This document shows positions 34,505 through 43,980 of a DNA stretch of 64,000 nucleotides, piece after piece. The stretch spans positions 1-64,000 of the forward strand of contig NZ_SJEW01000007.1 in NCBI RefSeq assembly GCF_005930475.1, written 5' to 3'. This DNA comes from Modestobacter altitudinis. GTDB lineage: Bacteria; Actinomycetota; Actinomycetes; Mycobacteriales; Geodermatophilaceae. The translations under genes and the position numbers were made by a program. A model generated the notes under the pieces. That model had not been told where the DNA came from, ran no database searches, and saw only the letters and a program-made list of their open reading frames with translations. How positions within the stretch are numbered: the first letter of the stretch is position 1; the number at the start of each line of letters is the position of its first letter.

Positions 34505-37279
34505 TCAGCCGCCGAGTGCTTGGTGGTCGCGGGCCGGCAGCGACTTCCGCAGCTCCCGCCGGGTGCTGACGCCGAGCTTGGTGAAGGTCTTGCGCAGGTG
34601 CCACTCCACCGTCCGGGGGCTGACGTAGAGAGCGGCACCGATCTCGGGGTTCGTCAGCCCCTGCGCGGCCAGGCGGGCGATGTGCGCCTCCTGGGCGGTG
34701 AGCTCCCCGGGAGCTCCCACGGTGCGTCTGCGGACGGTCTCCCCGGTGGTCAGCAGCTCGTGCCGGGCGCGGTCGGAGAAGGCCTCCAGGCCCATCTCGG
34801 ACAGCGCCCGGTGCGCGGCCCGCAGCAGGGCGCGGGCCTCGACGCGCCGCCCCTCCCGACGCAGCCACTCGCCGTGCAGCAGCTGGGCGCGGGCCAGCTC
34901 GACGCGGACCCCGGTGCGGCCGAGGCGCTCGACCGCCTCGCGGTGCAGCTCGTCGGCCGCCGTCCCCTCGCGCAGCAGGGCCGCCCGGCTCGCCGCCACG
35001 CCCAGGGCCCAGTCGCTGCCACTGGCGCCCGCGAGGTCGGCGAGCCGCTCGAGCGCGGCCGCCGCGGCCGGCGTCTCCCCGCTGCGCACCCCGGCCTCCA
35101 CGAGCTCGGCCAGCGCCCACGTCGACGGACCCAGGTCCAGCAGGTCCGCCGCGGCCTCCCGCGCGGCGTGCAGCGCTTCCGCGTAGCGGCCCAGACCGTT
35201 GCACAGGACGGCGCGGGCCCACTGGGCCATGGTCACCCCGACGCCCTCGCCGCGGGCGACGACGTCGTCCAGGCAGCGGCCGATCACCGGTTCGGCCTGG
35301 TCGGCCCGGCCCCGCACGGCGAGCAGGCCCACCTCCCCGTAGCGCACCAGACCGCTGCCGGTCACCTCGGTGGTCCACCGGCACTCCCGGACCAGGGACT
35401 CCGCTGCGGCGAGGTCCCCGGTGAACAGGTGCACGACGGCGCGGGTGTCCAGGGCCAGCGGGAGGGCGCCGAGGGCACCGGCCCCCCGGGCGAGCTGCAG
35501 GTGCCGGCGGGTCAGCACGTCCCAGTTGCCGTCGTCCCACAGCGAGGCGGCGGTGGCCGCCGCCAGCCACGCGGAGCGGAGCGCCTCGTCCATGGTGAGG
35601 TCCTCGCCGGCGAACGCGGTGACGGCCCGGCGCAGCGGCGTGACCGCGGGTGCGTACCCGTCGGTGGCGAGGACGGCCAGCCCCGCGAGCAGGGCGTCGC
35701 GTCTGCGGGGGGTGGACGGCGGCGGTGCCGCCCGCACCGCGCCGGCGACCTGCTGCGCGCCCGGGCCGGCGGCCAGCCGGCCGGCGAACAGCGCAGCGGT
35801 CAGCGCGTCCAGGTAGGTGTCCCGGGCGAGGTCGGCGTCGATCGGCTCGAGCCGCCGGGCGGCGGCCAGCAGGAGGGGGAGCGCCTCGGTGCCCCGGTCC
35901 TCGGCGAAGGACAGCTGCGCGCAGAGCAGCTCCAGCCGGGCCCCGTCCGCCTCGCGCAGCGGCCCGACCCGGGCCGTGGCCAGGGCGTCGCCGGCGTCGT
36001 GGAACGCCCCGGCGGCGATGTCGGCACCGGCGGCGTCGAGCGAGCGCCGTGCCCGGCCGGCGGGGTCCGGTGTCAGCGCGGCGGACCAGCCGAGCAGGGC
36101 GGCTGCCGCGGCCAGCCCACCGTGCGCCAGGGCTCGGCCGGCCGAGTGCTCGAGCTCGGCGGCGACCGACTCGTCGGGCCCGACCGCGGCGTGCGCGCGG
36201 TGCCAGGCCCGGCGGTCGGCGTCCAGGTCCGCGTCGGTGGCGTCGGCGAGCGCCCGGTGGACGGCCCGCCGGTCGTCGGGGGCGGCTGAGCGGTAGACCG
36301 TGGCCCGCACCAGCGGGTGCCGGAAGCGGACCCGGTTCCGCACCTCGACCAGCCCGGCCGCCTCGGCGGCGGCCACCGCGTCGGAGCCGAGGCCGAGCCG
36401 CCCGGCCGCGCGCCACAGCAGCGGGACGTCGCCGACCGGTTCGGCCGCGGCGACGAGGAGCAGCTGCCGGGACGGCGCCGGCAGCGCCTGCACCTGGCGG
36501 GCGTACCCCCGCTCCAGGCGGTGCAGCAGCGGGGTGGCGACGGCGTCGCCGTCGCCACCGAAGGCCAGCTCCGCCGCAGTGAGACCGCGCGGCAGCTCGA
36601 GGAGGGCCAGCGGGTTGCCCTGGCTCTCGGCCACGATCCGGTCCCGCACCCGGGGGTCCAGCGCGCCGGTCACCGCCGCCTCCAGCAGCCTCGTCATGTC
36701 CGCGCTCCGCAGCCCGGACAGCGTGCGGCTGGGCAGGCCGGCGAACGGTGGTGCCGCCGCGCTGTCCCGCGCGGCGAGGACCAGCGCCACGGGGTGGGCC
36801 GCCAGCCGCCGGGCGACGAACCCCAGCGCCTGCGCCGAGGCCTCGTCCAGCCACTGTGCGTCGTCCACCACGCAGACCAGCGGTCGGTCACCGGCCACCC
36901 CGGACAGCAGGGTGAGCACCGCCAGGCCGACCAGGAAGCGGTCCGGTGGAGGCCCCGGCCGGAGTCCGAACGCCGTCCCGAGCGCCTGCTGCTGCGGGAC
37001 GGGCAAGGCGCCCAGCCGGTCCAGGAACGGGGCGCAGAGCTGGTGCAGCCCGGCGTGCGCGAGCTCCGTCTCCGACTCGACGCCGGCCGCCCGGGTCACC
37101 CGGCACCCGGTGGCCCGGTCCACGAGGAAGTCCAGCAGGGCCGTCTTGCCGATCCCCGGCGGGCCGCGCAGCACCAGGACCTGGCTGCGGCCGGCCCGGG
37201 CGGCCTCGACGAGGCCGAGCAGCGCCGCGCACTCGGCGTGCCGGCCCACCAGCCCGAGCCACGAGCCGGGAGAGGGCAT
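34505..37279 (-). CDS. large LuxR-family regulator with AAA ATPase domain (LAL type)
   Basis: A 924-residue regulator. An N-terminal ATPase module has Walker A GPPGIGKTAL (39-48) and Walker B LVCVVDDAQWLD near 145. A long TPR-like helical middle spans about 350-850. The C-terminal LuxR helix-turn-helix (about 860-915) includes LTAQEAHIARLAAQGLTNPE and SPRTVEWHLRKTFTKLGV. LAL/MalT-like regulators switch on nearby operons when the ATPase binds nucleotide and an effector. ATG at 37279 places Walker A at the usual position. The nearest downstream target is the second epoxide hydrolase. Confidence 0.9.
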   Translation of the reverse strand: MPSPGSWLGLVGRHAECAALLGLVEAARAGRSQVLVLRGPPGIGKTALLDFLVDRATGCRVTRAAGVESETELAHAGLHQLCAPFLDRLGALPVPQQQALGTAFGLRPGPPPDRFLVGLAVLTLLSGVAGDRPLVCVVDDAQWLDEASAQALGFVARRLAAHPVALVLAARDSAAAPPFAGLPSRTLSGLRSADMTRLLEAAVTGALDPRVRDRIVAESQGNPLALLELPRGLTAAELAFGGDGDAVATPLLHRLERGYARQVQALPAPSRQLLLVAAAEPVGDVPLLWRAAGRLGLGSDAVAAAEAAGLVEVRNRVRFRHPLVRATVYRSAAPDDRRAVHRALADATDADLDADRRAWHRAHAAVGPDESVAAELEHSAGRALAHGGLAAAAALLGWSAALTPDPAGRARRSLDAAGADIAAGAFHDAGDALATARVGPLREADGARLELLCAQLSFAEDRGTEALPLLLAAARRLEPIDADLARDTYLDALTAALFAGRLAAGPGAQQVAGAVRAAPPPSTPRRRDALLAGLAVLATDGYAPAVTPLRRAVTAFAGEDLTMDEALRSAWLAAATAASLWDDGNWDVLTRRHLQLARGAGALGALPLALDTRAVVHLFTGDLAAAESLVRECRWTTEVTGSGLVRYGEVGLLAVRGRADQAEPVIGRCLDDVVARGEGVGVTMAQWARAVLCNGLGRYAEALHAAREAAADLLDLGPSTWALAELVEAGVRSGETPAAAAALERLADLAGASGSDWALGVAASRAALLREGTAADELHREAVERLGRTGVRVELARAQLLHGEWLRREGRRVEARALLRAAHRALSEMGLEAFSDRARHELLTTGETVRRRTVGAPGELTAQEAHIARLAAQGLTNPEIGAALYVSPRTVEWHLRKTFTKLGVSTRRELRKSLPARDHQALGG

Positions 37280-37385
37280 GTGCTCACCGCCTGAGGAGTC
37301 GGAGCCCGCCCATCCGACACCCGGGAGGCGCCCCTCGGGAAGGGGCCGCACGACGGCAGGCACGGTGGGTCCAGTTCCGTCGTGC

Positions 37386-37410
37386 CGGCCCCGGTCGGCG
37401 ACCGGGGCCG
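37386..37410 (-). terminator. terminator after the phosphatidylcholine synthase gene
   Basis: Perfect 11-bp arms CGGCCCCGGTC / GACCGGGGCCG with a 3-nt loop lie 7 bp after the pcs stop on the minus strand. Confidence 0.75.
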
Positions 37411-37417
37411 ACCGCGG

Positions 37418-38170
37418 TCAGGTCGAGGTGGCGTCCAGCGGGCTCCCCGCCCGGGTCTCGCTGCGCCGGCGGTGCCTGGCCGCGACCGTGAGGTACCCGC
37501 TGACCGCCAGGTAGTAGACCAGGTAGGCCAGTGACGCGGCCACGACCAGCGGGTTCAGGGACGGGTACTCGACCAGCAGCAGCGCGTACGTGCCGATCCA
37601 CACCGCGGTGAGCACCAGGCTGAGCGACCGGAACGCCTGCGTGCGGGACGGGTAGAGGTAGCGCACCGGCACGAAGACCAGCACCGAGCAGACGACCAGG
37701 ATGGTGGCGACGGTGACCCGGTCCAGGTCCAGCACGATGACGTAGAAGGCGACGACGTTCCAGTAGCTGGGGAACCCCAGGAACGTGTGGTCGTCGGTCT
37801 TGGCGTCCACCCGGCAGAACTGGAAGCTGGAGGCCAGCAGCGGCAGCGCGGCCAGCACCCACCCGGGTGCGCCGTCCGGCAGCGCCCCCGTCATCCAGAG
37901 CAGGACGACCGGTGCGAAGACGTAGGTCAGGTAGTCGACGATGTCGTCGAGCCGGGCGCCGTCGAACCAGGGGATCGTCTCCTTCACCCGCGCAGTGCGG
38001 GCGAGCATCCCATCCGTGCCGTCGACGACGAGCGCGGCCAGGCCGATCCAGAGCGCCATGATCGCGTTCCCGTCGAACGCGGCCAGCACGATGAGCAGCG
38101 CGAGCACGGAGCCGCTCGCGGTGTAGAGGTGCACGGCCATGCCGGCCAGGCGCCGGCTCAAGGGGAACAC
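37418..38170 (-). CDS. pcs: phosphatidylcholine synthase
   Basis: A 250-residue CDP-alcohol phosphotransferase with eight predicted helices. The metal/substrate motif is Asp53-Gly54-x2-Ala57-Arg58, Gly71, Asp75 and Asp79. The 12-residue gap between AR and G and the sequence ARVKETIPWFDGARLDDI match Pcs rather than PgsA. Pcs makes phosphatidylcholine from CDP-diacylglycerol and choline. The basic tail lies in the cytoplasm. It is divergent from an APC permease, which could supply a substrate, but that link is only positional. Confidence 0.85.
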   Translation of the reverse strand: MFPLSRRLAGMAVHLYTASGSVLALLIVLAAFDGNAIMALWIGLAALVVDGTDGMLARTARVKETIPWFDGARLDDIVDYLTYVFAPVVLLWMTGALPDGAPGWVLAALPLLASSFQFCRVDAKTDDHTFLGFPSYWNVVAFYVIVLDLDRVTVATILVVCSVLVFVPVRYLYPSRTQAFRSLSLVLTAVWIGTYALLLVEYPSLNPLVVAASLAYLVYYLAVSGYLTVAARHRRRSETRAGSPLDATST

Positions 38171-38403
38171 CTGCGGCCAACCGCCTCTGTGGTCGGGGAT
38201 CGTGGGCAGCCGGCGGTCCCGGGGCGGGTGCCGTGTCCTGCACCGCAGACCTTTCCACGTCCACGTCCCGTCGGCCCGATGACGGGGCCGGTCGCGCCCC
38301 CGGAGAAGCCTCCGCCGACCCCACCCGGCGGCCGCGGAGTGGCAGCGAGCCGATCTTCGGAGCAGAGTGACGCGACTTCTCCCCTCTCGGACGTGGGCGG
38401 ACC

Positions 38404-39930
38404 GTGGACAGATCGATCGAGCAGGACCGCGACCAGCACCTCGCCGACTTCGGCTACAAGCAGGAACTGGACCGCCGGATCGGCAGGTTCGCCAGCTTCG
38501 CGGCCGGGGTGAGCTACATCTCCATCCTGACCGGCACCTTCCAGTTGTTCTACTTCGGCTTCGGGGCGGGCGGGCCTGCCTACGTCTGGTCCTGGCCGCT
38601 GGTGTTCGTCGGCCAGCTGATGGTGGCGCTGTGCTTCGCCGAGCTGGCTGCGCGGTACCCGATCGCCGGCTCGCTCTACAACTGGACCAAGCGGCTGGGG
38701 AGCCGGACCACGGCCTGGATGGCCGGCTGGATGATGCTCACCGCCTCGATCGTCACGCTGTCGGCGACCGTCCTCGCGTACCAGATCACCCTGCCCCAGC
38801 TTTGGTCGGGCTTCCAGGTCGTCGGCGACGGCACCGGCACCTACGACGTCGCCGTCAACGCGGTGGTGCTGGGCAGCGCGTTGATCCTCTTCACGACCAT
38901 GGTCAACGCCTTCGGGGTCCGGCTGATGGCCCGGATCAACAGCACCGGGGTCTTCATCGAGCTGGTCGCGGCCGTGCTGATCATCGTCATCCTCGCCGTG
39001 CACGCCACCCGGGGTCCGCAGGAGGTCCTCACCGACACCGCCGGCCGGGGGGACGGGCAGCAGCTGGGCTACCTCGGGGCGTTCCTGATCGCCGCGCTGG
39101 CCTCGGGCTACGTCATGTACGGCTTCGACACCGCCAGCTCGATGGGCGAGGAGACGATCGACGCGCGGCGCACCGCCCCGCGGGCGGTCGTCCGGGCGGT
39201 CACGGCGTCCTTCGTGCTGGGCGGGCTGATCCTGCTGTTCGGCCTCATGTCGGTGGACGACCTCGCGGACCCGCAGCTGTCCTCGGCCACCGGGGGGCTG
39301 CAGTACGTGCTGCTCCAGGCGGCCGGGAACGGGCTGGGGAAGGCCTTCCTGGTGTGCATCGTCGTGGCCATCACGGTGTGCTGCCTGGCGGTGCACACGG
39401 CGACCATCCGGATGATGTTCGCGATGGCCCGGGACAACAACCTGCCCTTCGCGGCGCGGCTGGCCCGAGTGGACCCACGCCGGAAGACGCCGGTCGTCCC
39501 CGCCGTCCTCATCGGCCTGCTGTCGATCAGCATCCTGCTGGTCAACATCCGTCAGCCGCAGATCTTCACCACCATCACCAGCATCGCGGTCGTGATGATC
39601 TACCTCGCCTACCTGCTGGTCACGGTGCCGATGCTGGTCAGCCGGCTGCGCGGTCGCTGGCCGCTGCCGGCCGAGCCGGAGGGCACGCGGCACTTCTCGC
39701 TGGGCCGCTGGGGGCTGCCGGTCAACGTGCTGGCCGTCCTGTGGGGCGCCGGCATGGCGCTCAACCTCGCCTGGCCCCGGCGCGAGGTCTACAACGCCAC
39801 CGCGCCGTACCACTGGTACCTGCAGTGGGGCGCGTTCGTCTTCATCGGCGCGATCACGCTGATCGGCCTGGCGTACTACCTGCTCCGGCAGCGCCACCGC
39901 TCCGGCGTGCTCCCCGAGCACGCCGCCTGA
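38404..39930 (+). CDS. APC-family amino acid permease
   Basis: A 508-residue transporter with about 12 helices. The N-terminus FGYKQELDRRIGRFASFA and the first helix with GVSYISILTG match the amino acid/choline branch of the APC family. PIAGSLYNWTKRLGS and GFDTASSMGEETIDARRTAPRA are further family marks. It probably imports an amino acid or amine with a cation. GTG at 38404 is the likely start. The divergent partner is pcs; a choline or ethanolamine substrate is possible but unproven. Confidence 0.85.
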   Translation: MDRSIEQDRDQHLADFGYKQELDRRIGRFASFAAGVSYISILTGTFQLFYFGFGAGGPAYVWSWPLVFVGQLMVALCFAELAARYPIAGSLYNWTKRLGSRTTAWMAGWMMLTASIVTLSATVLAYQITLPQLWSGFQVVGDGTGTYDVAVNAVVLGSALILFTTMVNAFGVRLMARINSTGVFIELVAAVLIIVILAVHATRGPQEVLTDTAGRGDGQQLGYLGAFLIAALASGYVMYGFDTASSMGEETIDARRTAPRAVVRAVTASFVLGGLILLFGLMSVDDLADPQLSSATGGLQYVLLQAAGNGLGKAFLVCIVVAITVCCLAVHTATIRMMFAMARDNNLPFAARLARVDPRRKTPVVPAVLIGLLSISILLVNIRQPQIFTTITSIAVVMIYLAYLLVTVPMLVSRLRGRWPLPAEPEGTRHFSLGRWGLPVNVLAVLWGAGMALNLAWPRREVYNATAPYHWYLQWGAFVFIGAITLIGLAYYLLRQRHRSGVLPEHAA

Positions 39931-39939
39931 GCACCGCCG

Positions 39940-40464
39940 TCACCGCTGCGGGGTGTCCGTCGGGGGCGGGGGGCCGGCCGCGGACCCGGCCGGCGTGACG
40001 TCGTCGTAGAGGAGGGCCATCCGGTCGATGAACCAGGTCTTGGCGGCCGTCTCGACCGCCAGCCCGAACGCGACCATCCAGCCGTTCCGCACGGCCAGTC
40101 CCCTCACGATGAAGGGCACGCCCACGGCGCTGACGCCGGCGAGCACGTTCGGCGCGACCCGGTGCCGCACGGGTACCGGCTCCTCGTCCCGCCGCGCCCA
40201 GCAGGTCTCGCCCAGGACGCCGCGGGAGGCCCAGTGGTCCAGCGAGCGTGGCGGCGGGAACGCCCTGGGGTTGATCGCGGTCCACGCGCCCACCAGCCCC
40301 ACCGGGACGACCGACCACCAGCCCAGCCGGTGGCGGGACCAGATGGCTCCGGCGAGCAGGGACGGGATGGGGATGCGGGTGTAGACGCTCCACGGGTTGG
40401 CGTGGCGCTGCCAGGCGTCCTCCTCGAGCCCGAACGCCTTCGCCAGCCTGGTGTCCACGGTCAT
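39940..40464 (-). CDS. DUF6653 family membrane protein
   Basis: A 174-residue protein. It opens with EEDAWQRHANPWSVYTRIP, the family signature, then has two to three helices (about 35-75), NPRAFPPP, and a second pair of helices near 115-145. A Pro-rich tail ends the protein. ATG at 40464 follows GAGGAGG at 8 nt. It is 26 bp downstream of the two-domain ABM-like protein on the same strand, so they are probably co-transcribed. Function unknown. Confidence 0.75.
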   Translation of the reverse strand: MTVDTRLAKAFGLEEDAWQRHANPWSVYTRIPIPSLLAGAIWSRHRLGWWSVVPVGLVGAWTAINPRAFPPPRSLDHWASRGVLGETCWARRDEEPVPVRHRVAPNVLAGVSAVGVPFIVRGLAVRNGWMVAFGLAVETAAKTWFIDRMALLYDDVTPAGSAAGPPPPTDTPQR

Positions 40465-40490
40465 GTCGAGGCCCTCCTCGCGATCGCAGG

Positions 40491-41102
40491 TCAGCTCGCC
40501 GACCGGAGCAGGGGCGACCGGAGGTCGAGGAAGGTCGTCTCGCCGACGCTCAGCTTCCCCATGTCCTCCATGGCGACCTGGAACTCCCTCGGCGGCTCCT
40601 TGCGCTCGCCCTCGCGGGCCTCGGCCTCCGAGGTGAAGTACAGGACCTGGGTCCACGCGCCGTCCGGGTGCCCGACCATGACGCTGCCCAGCACGTCCGG
40701 CCGGAAACTGGCCATCAGGTCGGCGGGGATCTGCGCCATGACCTCCTTCGCCCGCTCCAGGTCGGTCATCCGACCCTGCATGACCTGCACGAAGCCGGCC
40801 CGGTCGGGGTCGCCCTGCAGGTCGACGGTGACGTCCTCGCTGTCCCGGAAGCCGACCTCGCCGTCGAACAGGCGGCTGGTCTCCTGCCACCACCGGTCCT
40901 GCTCCGGCCGCTGACCGTTGCGACCGGCGGCCTCGGCGGAGGTGAAGCGGGCGATCGCGATGAACGTCCCGTCGTCGGTGGTCCCGACCGTGCTGCCGAG
41001 CCAGCCGACCGCACCGGGCGCGAGCTCCTCGACCCACCTGTCCAGGGCGGCCCGTACCCCGTCGGCGTCCGAGGTCCGGCCCGTGATGACCTGAGCGAAC
41101 AT
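40491..41102 (-). CDS. two-domain dimeric alpha+beta barrel (ABM-like) hypothetical protein
   Basis: A 203-residue protein made of two similar halves. FAQVITGRTSDADGVRAAL aligns with FVQVMQGRMTDLERAKEVM, LGSTVGTTDDG with LGSVMVGHPDG, and IAIARFTSAEAA with TQVLYFTSEAEA. The pattern is that of the dimeric ferredoxin-like monooxygenase/ABM fold, so the tandem copy would make an intramolecular barrel. No catalytic residues are evident. It lies upstream of the DUF6653 gene. Confidence 0.65.
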   Translation of the reverse strand: MFAQVITGRTSDADGVRAALDRWVEELAPGAVGWLGSTVGTTDDGTFIAIARFTSAEAAGRNGQRPEQDRWWQETSRLFDGEVGFRDSEDVTVDLQGDPDRAGFVQVMQGRMTDLERAKEVMAQIPADLMASFRPDVLGSVMVGHPDGAWTQVLYFTSEAEAREGERKEPPREFQVAMEDMGKLSVGETTFLDLRSPLLRSAS

Positions 41103-41153
41103 GGTGTCCTCCCACCGAGCATCGAGTTCCCCGACCCCCGTGGGACCCCGACG

Positions 41154-42542
41154 CTACGACCGTCCGTGCACGCCGTCGACGGGTCCGTGCGCGCCGGGTC
41201 CGCGGGCCGGTTGGCAGACCGCCGGGGACAACCGGGGTGGTCGCTGCCGTGGATCGCCCCCGCCGGCGATGCGCACCAGCGCCCGCAGCGCCGGCAGCGC
41301 GCCGACCGGCTCGATCGCCGACGGCGAGGCGGCGGGGTGGTGCGCCGCGATCCGCACCCGCAGTGCCGCCGGCCGGGTCCGGAACACGACCGGTGGAGCG
41401 AGCAGGGCGGCCTCGCCGTCGATGCCCGCCGGCACCGGGCGGGTCGCCTCGACCCGGAGCTCGCTGGTCACCCACTGCCGCCAGGGGCGGCGCCTGCGCC
41501 GCGTCCCGTGGACCGGTGGGTCGACCACGGTCACCCCGAGGAGGCCCTGGTCCACGGCCGGCCGGGTGCCCGCTCCCGCCGCGCCGGCCAGCCGGTACTG
41601 GTTGTTGCTGACCAGGACGACCGCCGCACCGCGCAAGGTGCGACCGCCCGGGGTGGTCCAGCGCAGGTCCTGCGCGGCGCTCGCCGGGACCTGCGAGGCC
41701 GCCACCGTGTCCAGCAGCGTCCGCAGCTTCGCGGCGCGGTAGCCCTGCTGCTGCACCGCCTCCGCGTAGACGCCCAGCGAGACGTTGTTGACGAAGTCCC
41801 GGTCGTTGACCTCGGCCAGGTCCACCCGCCGCTCGCCGCCGTCGACGAACGCGTCCAGCGCGCCCACCACGTCGTCCCGGTCCACGCCGAGGTCGAGGGC
41901 GAAGTGGTTGCGCGTGCCCGCGGGGATGCACGCGTAGGGCAGGTCGGCCTCGGCGGCGAGGGCGGCCACCACGGCCTGGGAGCCGTCCCCGCCGGCCATG
42001 CCGAGGGCGTCCGCGCCGGCGTCGACGGCCGCGCGCACCAGTGCCGCGAGGTCGGCGCCGGGAGGCAGCTCAACCACGTCGATGCCCCGCTCCCGGGCAG
42101 CCGCCGCCAGCCCGACCCGGCCCGCCCGGCCATCGCCGGACCGCGGGTTCACCACGACCACCGGCCGCTGCGGCCGCGGCGCGGCGGGCAGGACGACGTC
42201 CGGCCGGAAGGCCGCCCGGGCCGCCGCGTGCCAGACCAGCGCGCCGAGGCCGAGCAGCAGCAGGCTGCGCCGGTACCCCTCGTCGCCGAGCACCAGGACC
42301 CCGCCCGCCAGCGCTGCACCACCGACGGCGAGGCCGGCCAGCCGGGCCCAGCCCCGGCGCAGGACGCCCTCCCAGGCGCCGGCCGCGACGAGCGCGGCGC
42401 ACAGCAGCAGGAGCAGACCGCGCGGGAAGTCGTCGATCGCCACGGTGACCCCGAGGACGAGCACCCAGGCCGCGGCGGCGAGCGCCACGGCGGCGGTCGT
42501 GCGGCGCCAGCGCACCGGGGACCTCCGGCGCGGAACGGACAT
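41154..42542 (-). CDS. diacylglycerol kinase family lipid kinase with N-terminal membrane domain
   Basis: A 462-residue protein. Residues about 15-110 contain four hydrophobic helices. The kinase domain follows: PVVVVNPRSGDGRAGRV, GMAGGDGSQ in place of the usual GGDGT, and PAGTRNHFALDLG. VDLAEVNDRDFVNNVSLGVYAE matches the DgkB/YegS fold. The last 30 residues are a Pro/Arg-rich tail of doubtful reality. It probably phosphorylates a lipid or sphingoid-like substrate. Confidence 0.82.
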   Translation of the reverse strand: MSVPRRRSPVRWRRTTAAVALAAAAWVLVLGVTVAIDDFPRGLLLLLCAALVAAGAWEGVLRRGWARLAGLAVGGAALAGGVLVLGDEGYRRSLLLLGLGALVWHAAARAAFRPDVVLPAAPRPQRPVVVVNPRSGDGRAGRVGLAAAARERGIDVVELPPGADLAALVRAAVDAGADALGMAGGDGSQAVVAALAAEADLPYACIPAGTRNHFALDLGVDRDDVVGALDAFVDGGERRVDLAEVNDRDFVNNVSLGVYAEAVQQQGYRAAKLRTLLDTVAASQVPASAAQDLRWTTPGGRTLRGAAVVLVSNNQYRLAGAAGAGTRPAVDQGLLGVTVVDPPVHGTRRRRRPWRQWVTSELRVEATRPVPAGIDGEAALLAPPVVFRTRPAALRVRIAAHHPAASPSAIEPVGALPALRALVRIAGGGDPRQRPPRLSPAVCQPARGPGAHGPVDGVHGRS

Positions 42543-42581
42543 CGACGACCTCCTCGGTGGGCGCCCTGGACGGAGGCGGGC

Positions 42582-43071
42582 TCAGCCGGTGCCGCACTCC
42601 TCGCGGAGGTGGGTCTCGACGCGGTCGCCGGCCGCGGACAGGTCGCCCTCGGCGTCGTCGAGGGCGTCGAGCGTCGAGGGGTCGGTCAGGTCGACGTCGG
42701 CGACCGCGTCGGCCATCCGCTCGAGGCCGTCGGCCATCGTCGCCCCGTCGGTGGCGATCGGGGCGGGCGGCTCGATCGCGCGCAGTTCCGTGGTCAGCTC
42801 GCGGAAGGCCCCCGGGATCGACGCGCCGTCCCGAGCTCGGACACCGCCGCGTCCACGCGGTCGTCGATGCCGGCTGCCCGCGCGCAGGAGTCCGCGTCGC
42901 CGGAGGACGCCGTGGAGGAGGCCGCCGTGGAGGTGGACGCCGCGGACGTGGCCGGGAGGCGTCGGACCCGGGGTCGTCACCCCCGCAGCCGGTGAGCAGC
43001 AGGACCCCCACCGACGCCGCGACGACGCCTGCGCGGCCGGCGGGCCGGGTCCCGTGCACCGTGCCGGACAT
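42582..43071 (-). pseudogene. lipoprotein gene interrupted by two apparent single-base deletions
   Basis: Three reading frames must be joined to make one protein. The first (ATG at 43071) gives a signal peptide and lipobox, [19 protein letters not shown]. The second, from about 42955, gives a Ser/Thr/Ala linker, SCARAAGIDDRVDAAVSELG. The third, from about 42830, gives IPGAFRELTTELRAIEPP and runs to ECGTG. Both breaks lie at C/G runs and each is repaired by restoring one base. It is either a recent pseudogene or two sequence errors. The intact product would be a small secreted lipoprotein of unknown function. Confidence 0.7.
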
Positions 43072-43228
43072 GGCAGCCCCCAGGGGCGGATGAGCGGACG
43101 GCGTCGAGTCTCCACCCGGCCCGCCGCTGCGGACAGGGGTTCGGCCCGGGCTGCGGAGGTCCACGCGGACGACGTGCGCGGCGCAGGCGTTGGACAGCTC
43201 CGCGTTCGTCGGGCATGATCGTTGCTGT

Positions 43229-43242
43229 AGGGGAGTACCCCT
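43229..43242. promoter_or_regulatory. palindrome upstream of sigE
   Basis: AGGGG and CCCCT are perfect arms around AGTA, about 105 bp before the preferred sigE start. It could be an operator or part of a promoter; no matching regulator is visible nearby. Confidence 0.3.
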
Positions 43243-43346
43243 CCGCGGAGCGTCGTCAGTACGGTCTGTCCTCAGGCCCGGCGCATCCGGTCCGGCACGT
43301 CGCCGGGCGGGGGAGACCTGCCGACTTCGTGTTGGAGGCCTCTGCC

Positions 43347-43940
43347 ATGCCCGCTCTCGACCGTGCCGCCGATCCCACCGGCGGTCTCCCCGCCGCCCTC
43401 CCCGTCGGGGAGGGCTGGGTGGCGCCGTCCTGGGAGCAGGTCGTGCGGGACCACTCGGCGCGGGTGTACCGGTTGGCCTACCGGCTCTCGGGCAACCAGC
43501 AGGACGCCGAGGACCTGACACAGGAGACCTTCGTGCGGGTGTTCCGGTCGTTGGCAGACTTCTCCCCGGGCACGTTCGAGGGCTGGTTGCACCGGATCAC
43601 CACGAACCTGTTCCTGGACATGGTGCGGCGCCGGGCGCGGATCCGGTTCGACGCGCTGCCCGAGGACACCGAGCGGTTGCCGGGGTCGGCGCCGAGTCCG
43701 GAGCAGGTGTACGCCGACACGCACCTGGACCCGCAGGTGCAGGCGGCGCTGGATGCGTTGTCCCCGGAGTTCCGGGTGGCGGTGGTGCTGTGTGACATCG
43801 AGGGTCTGACGTACGAGGAGATCTCGGCGACGTTGGGGATCAAGCTGGGCACGGTGCGCAGCCGGATCCACCGCGGGCGGGTGCAGCTGCGCGAGGCGCT
43901 GGCCCACCTCGCCCCCGGGCGGTCCGCCGCGGCGGTCTGA
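43347..43940 (+). CDS. sigE: ECF RNA polymerase sigma factor, SigE type
   Basis: A 197-residue sigma factor from the ATG at 43347, which has GGAGG 9 nt upstream. Region 2 is [29 protein letters not shown] (positions 31-59), followed by [21 protein letters not shown]. Region 4 has [21 protein letters not shown] and [15 protein letters not shown]. It matches mycobacterial SigE, which responds to surface and oxidative stress. An in-frame ATG at 43215 would add 44 residues and is possible, because SigE homologues often have long variable N-termini. No anti-sigma gene follows. Confidence 0.88.
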   Translation: MPALDRAADPTGGLPAALPVGEGWVAPSWEQVVRDHSARVYRLAYRLSGNQQDAEDLTQETFVRVFRSLADFSPGTFEGWLHRITTNLFLDMVRRRARIRFDALPEDTERLPGSAPSPEQVYADTHLDPQVQAALDALSPEFRVAVVLCDIEGLTYEEISATLGIKLGTVRSRIHRGRVQLREALAHLAPGRSAAAV

Positions 43941-43980
43941 CCGCGCGGCCCACGCGGGCCGGCCGGGGGAGGATCGGGGC

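Noticed and set aside
34365-36854. An 829-codon open frame overlapping the LuxR-type regulator in another frame
   Set aside because: Its translation is Arg/Gly/Pro-rich with no motifs, as expected for off-frame reading of about 73% GC DNA.
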